A stretch of 64,000 bases of DNA from Cucumis sativus (Eukaryota > Streptophyta > Magnoliopsida > Cucurbitales > Cucurbitaceae): NCBI RefSeq assembly GCF_000004075.3, contig NC_026658.2:4030001-4094000 (forward strand), given 5' to 3'. Within the stretch, counting starts at the first letter, position 1; every line of letters begins with the position of its first letter. The notes under the pieces were generated by a model. That model saw only the letters and a program-made list of their open reading frames with translations. It did not search any database and had not been told where the DNA came from. Both the position numbers and the translations under genes were made by a program. Shown here one piece after another: positions 62,039 to 64,000 of the stretch.

Positions 62039-63504
62039 TCAACCAATGGCTTTTTCTGTTAAATCTGAAGGTTTCTCACGCAGAGTGTCGCTTACTGACC
62101 TTGATAATAAGGAAGACTCTGAACCTGTCATTGAAAGAGATGATCAATTAATGAAGTTGAACAAAATTGGTTTAACTTTTAATACTTGTAACAGAGGAGT
62201 GAACAGTTGTTTTTCTTTTTTTTACCTCGAGAAGCGTTGAAGGATCTCTTGCAATGGAGAATGGCGCTTTGGATTCCGTCTTGTTGCTGCAGAAGCGAAT
62301 CGTCTCTTCTCGACGGTGCTACCCCCGGTGGCGCCGCCGCTACGGCGGAGGAAGCTGACCGACTTTTTCCCAAATGCTTACAAACCACTCTTAGCTTGGC
62401 TGGCATGTTCCTGCCTTTGCTGTTGTTGGTCGTAGTCGTTGGTGGTTTCACTTGGACAGCTTCTGTCTCTACCAGGGACTTCTCCGCCGACGGGGAGGTG
62501 GGTGGCGCCGCTATAGACGGCGGCGCACTTGACTTGGCTCCAGCTGCACCCAAAATAAGCTGTCCGGATAGTTTGAACTTCTCGCCGTATCTTCTTGAAA
62601 CCCGAATGTACAGAGGCTTCACCATCTTCAAGTACTTTTGCATTAATACGTCTTTTGAGAAACGATTTTCCTCCGGAGTTGATTCATCGGAGGTTTGTTT
62701 CTGGGGTTTGTTGTTGGTTGTTACTCCGGACCCTCTTGAACTGTTGTCTCTAGTAAACAGAGACATGATCGGAACTTCCTCGACCTTAAATTTCACAGCA
62801 AAAAACTTATTTTTAGCCTGATTCTGATCTTTTTCCGGTTGGTTTTCGTTTATCACCAATGGGTTTTCCGTCGTCTCTTCTTTTGTCTCACTTTTAGCCG
62901 TCTCTTCAACAGATCCATCCGTCTCTGTTTTCTTTTCCACGTTGGATTTCGATTTCTTCAACCCCGACATGAAGACCCTAAACTTAGCTGCTGATTTCAA
63001 CAATGTGACACGAAGTTGCGGCCTGACGTTTGGTTCAGAACCGCCGTTGGAGGAAGCTTCAACTGGAACAAGCTTTCCTTTGAAAAACAAGTCATCAGAA
63101 GGAGAAAACGTGAGATTGGCATCGGAATGTTCATTGCTAGAGCCAGATGAGAGCGTGAAGTTAAACTCTCTCTCATCCCCATCTCCATCTTCATCTTCTT
63201 CATCATCATCATCATCATCATTTTCTTCTTCTTCTTCTTCTTCTTCTTCACTTCCATCAATACAGTTTCTTCCCTGTTTTCGACCCTCGTCCTCGTCAGG
63301 AACAGCAAACTCCAAATCAAAAAACGGTCCATCATCACTATCATTCTCCTCCTCATCCGTATCCACCTCTTTCCGCGGAACAGCAGTGACAACAGTAGCT
63401 GTGGCAGAAGTAGAAGAGTTGCTATTAAAAGCAAAATCAGCGGCGGCAGTAGCACCGGTGCCGCCGCCACCTCTCCAATATTTGAGCAAGCTGAAGCTTT
63501 CCAT
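62039..63504 (-). CDS. MAKR2: membrane-associated kinase regulator, MAKR2-like (BKI1 family)
   Basis: Plant-specific regulator that sits at the plasma membrane through basic residues and binds receptor kinases through a C-terminal peptide. Exon 1 is 63504-62226 and exon 2 is 62124-62039; 454 residues. The start is MESFSLLKYWRGGG; an upstream in-frame ATG at 63603 would add a non-family N-terminus. Family motifs are FFDLEF (61-66), SPSDDLFFKGKLVP, SAAKFRVFMSGLKK, the basic block KYLKMVKPLYIRVSRRYGEK, and the receptor-binding peptide DGIQSAILHCKRSF near 409-422. A Glu/Asp run fills about residues 86-112 and is encoded by pure trinucleotide repeats. Exon 2 (SESSLLSRSVSDTLREKPSD) is the usual family tail; reading through the donor gives a false Lys-rich end. 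Arabidopsis MAKR2 works in root gravitropic auxin signalling; the same role here is inferred. Confidence 0.92.
63170..63248. repeat. coding trinucleotide repeats (acidic tract of MAKR2-like gene)
   Basis: CAT and CTT triplet runs on the plus strand encode Asp and Glu runs on the minus strand. Likely length-variable between accessions. Confidence 0.85.
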
Positions 63505-63888
63505 GGTTGGGAGAGCCAGAATAGAGGAATGGGGAAGAGATTTTTTTTTAGAAAAAGAAGAAGAAAAAAGAGAAGGTAAAGATAGGAGAAAAAAAGAGGA
63601 CACTTTGAGAAAGAGCTGAGTCAGGGTAGGTTTCAGGAGAAGGACGACGAGATGGTAATGGCTGTTGGACTTTGCAGAACTGAAAATGGGGAGTGAGTGA
63701 CAGACTTAACAAAGACCCTTTTTTTTTTTAATTTTTACCAAAGAAGAGAGAGAAGGAGAAGAAGAAGAAAGAGAAGATCTTTTGGGTTTATTTTGTCCAT
63801 CTTCTCTTCTTCAATACGTGGTTTGCAGAGTAGTCATGTGGAGAGCCCAGTCCTCGCGTCAGAACTACAAAACACTGTGACACACAAA

Positions 63889-63904
63889 GAGAGAGAGAGA
63901 GAGG
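63889..63904. repeat. GA microsatellite upstream of the MAKR2-like gene
   Basis: GA repeat followed by purine-rich GGGAGGGAGAAAGAAGG. On the minus strand this is a CT-rich tract, typical of plant leaders and core promoters, between the candidate TATA box and the start codon. Confidence 0.8.
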
Positions 63905-63980
63905 GAGGGAGAAAGAAGGAAGAAGAAGTATTATTCAAAACTTTACTAAAACAACTCTTTTCTCTCTCTTTTTCTCCCTC

Positions 63981-63990
63981 ATTTATATAT
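63981..63990 (-). promoter_or_regulatory. candidate TATA box of the MAKR2-like gene
   Basis: ATATATAAAT on the minus strand about 477 bases upstream of the start codon, which would give a long CT-rich leader. A closer promoter cannot be excluded. Confidence 0.3.
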
Positions 63991-64000
63991 GAGAAAAAAA

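Noticed and set aside
62207..63619. Long plus-strand open frames (62207-62821 and 62942-63619) over the MAKR2-like gene
   Set aside because: They are antisense shadows of the GC-richer, repeat-coded minus-strand gene; their products are poly-Ser/Leu and have no family features.

Overview
The window is a piece of a dicot plant nuclear genome. Genes are split by introns with GT..AG borders, intergenic DNA is strongly AT-rich, and the genes are plant families (WRKY factors, a Rboh NADPH oxidase, a MAKR/BKI1-like regulator, a plastid isoprenoid enzyme, a LURP-one-related protein). Codon choice and the repeat types look cucurbit-like (Cucumis or a relative), but that is an impression and not a proof. 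No tRNA, rRNA or CRISPR array was recognised.

Layout, left to right: (1) 1-2.2 kb, minus: the first two exons of ISPF; the last exon lies beyond the left edge, and a solo LTR with a target-site duplication sits in its last visible intron. (2) 2.3-10.6 kb: gene-poor AT-rich DNA with microsatellites. (3) 10.7-12.0 kb, plus: a group IIe WRKY gene. (4) 15.6-17.4 kb, plus: a group IIc WRKY gene. (5) 18.3-29.3 kb, minus: a nine-exon gene for a 1498-residue WD40 protein of the WDR7/rabconnectin-3-beta type. Its introns hold two miniature LTR elements (TRIMs) of the same family, a probable solo LTR and LINE debris. (6) 31.0-36.4 kb, plus: a seven-exon gene for an uncharacterised 688-residue plant protein. 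(7) 39.7-40.5 kb, minus: a two-exon LURP-one-related gene. (8) 40.6-48.4 kb: gene-poor. (9) 48.5-57.2 kb, plus: a fourteen-exon Rboh gene, 947 residues, closest to RbohE. (10) 57.3-62.0 kb: gene-poor, with a MITE-like repeat. (11) 62.0-63.5 kb, minus: a two-exon MAKR2-like gene.

All exon joins were worked out by hand from reading frame, phase and splice borders. Every complete gene closes with consistent phase. These are unrelated housekeeping, signalling and defence genes and not a pathway cluster. From memory, ISPF, a IIc WRKY, a Rboh and MAKR2 also lie close together on Arabidopsis chromosome 1, so the window probably carries an old collinear block. I saw no clearly new molecular system. 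The most interesting items are the TRIM family, the unstudied 688-residue gene with its overlapping upstream ORF, the missing conserved intron in the IIe WRKY gene, and the E-type Rboh at what looks like an F-type locus.
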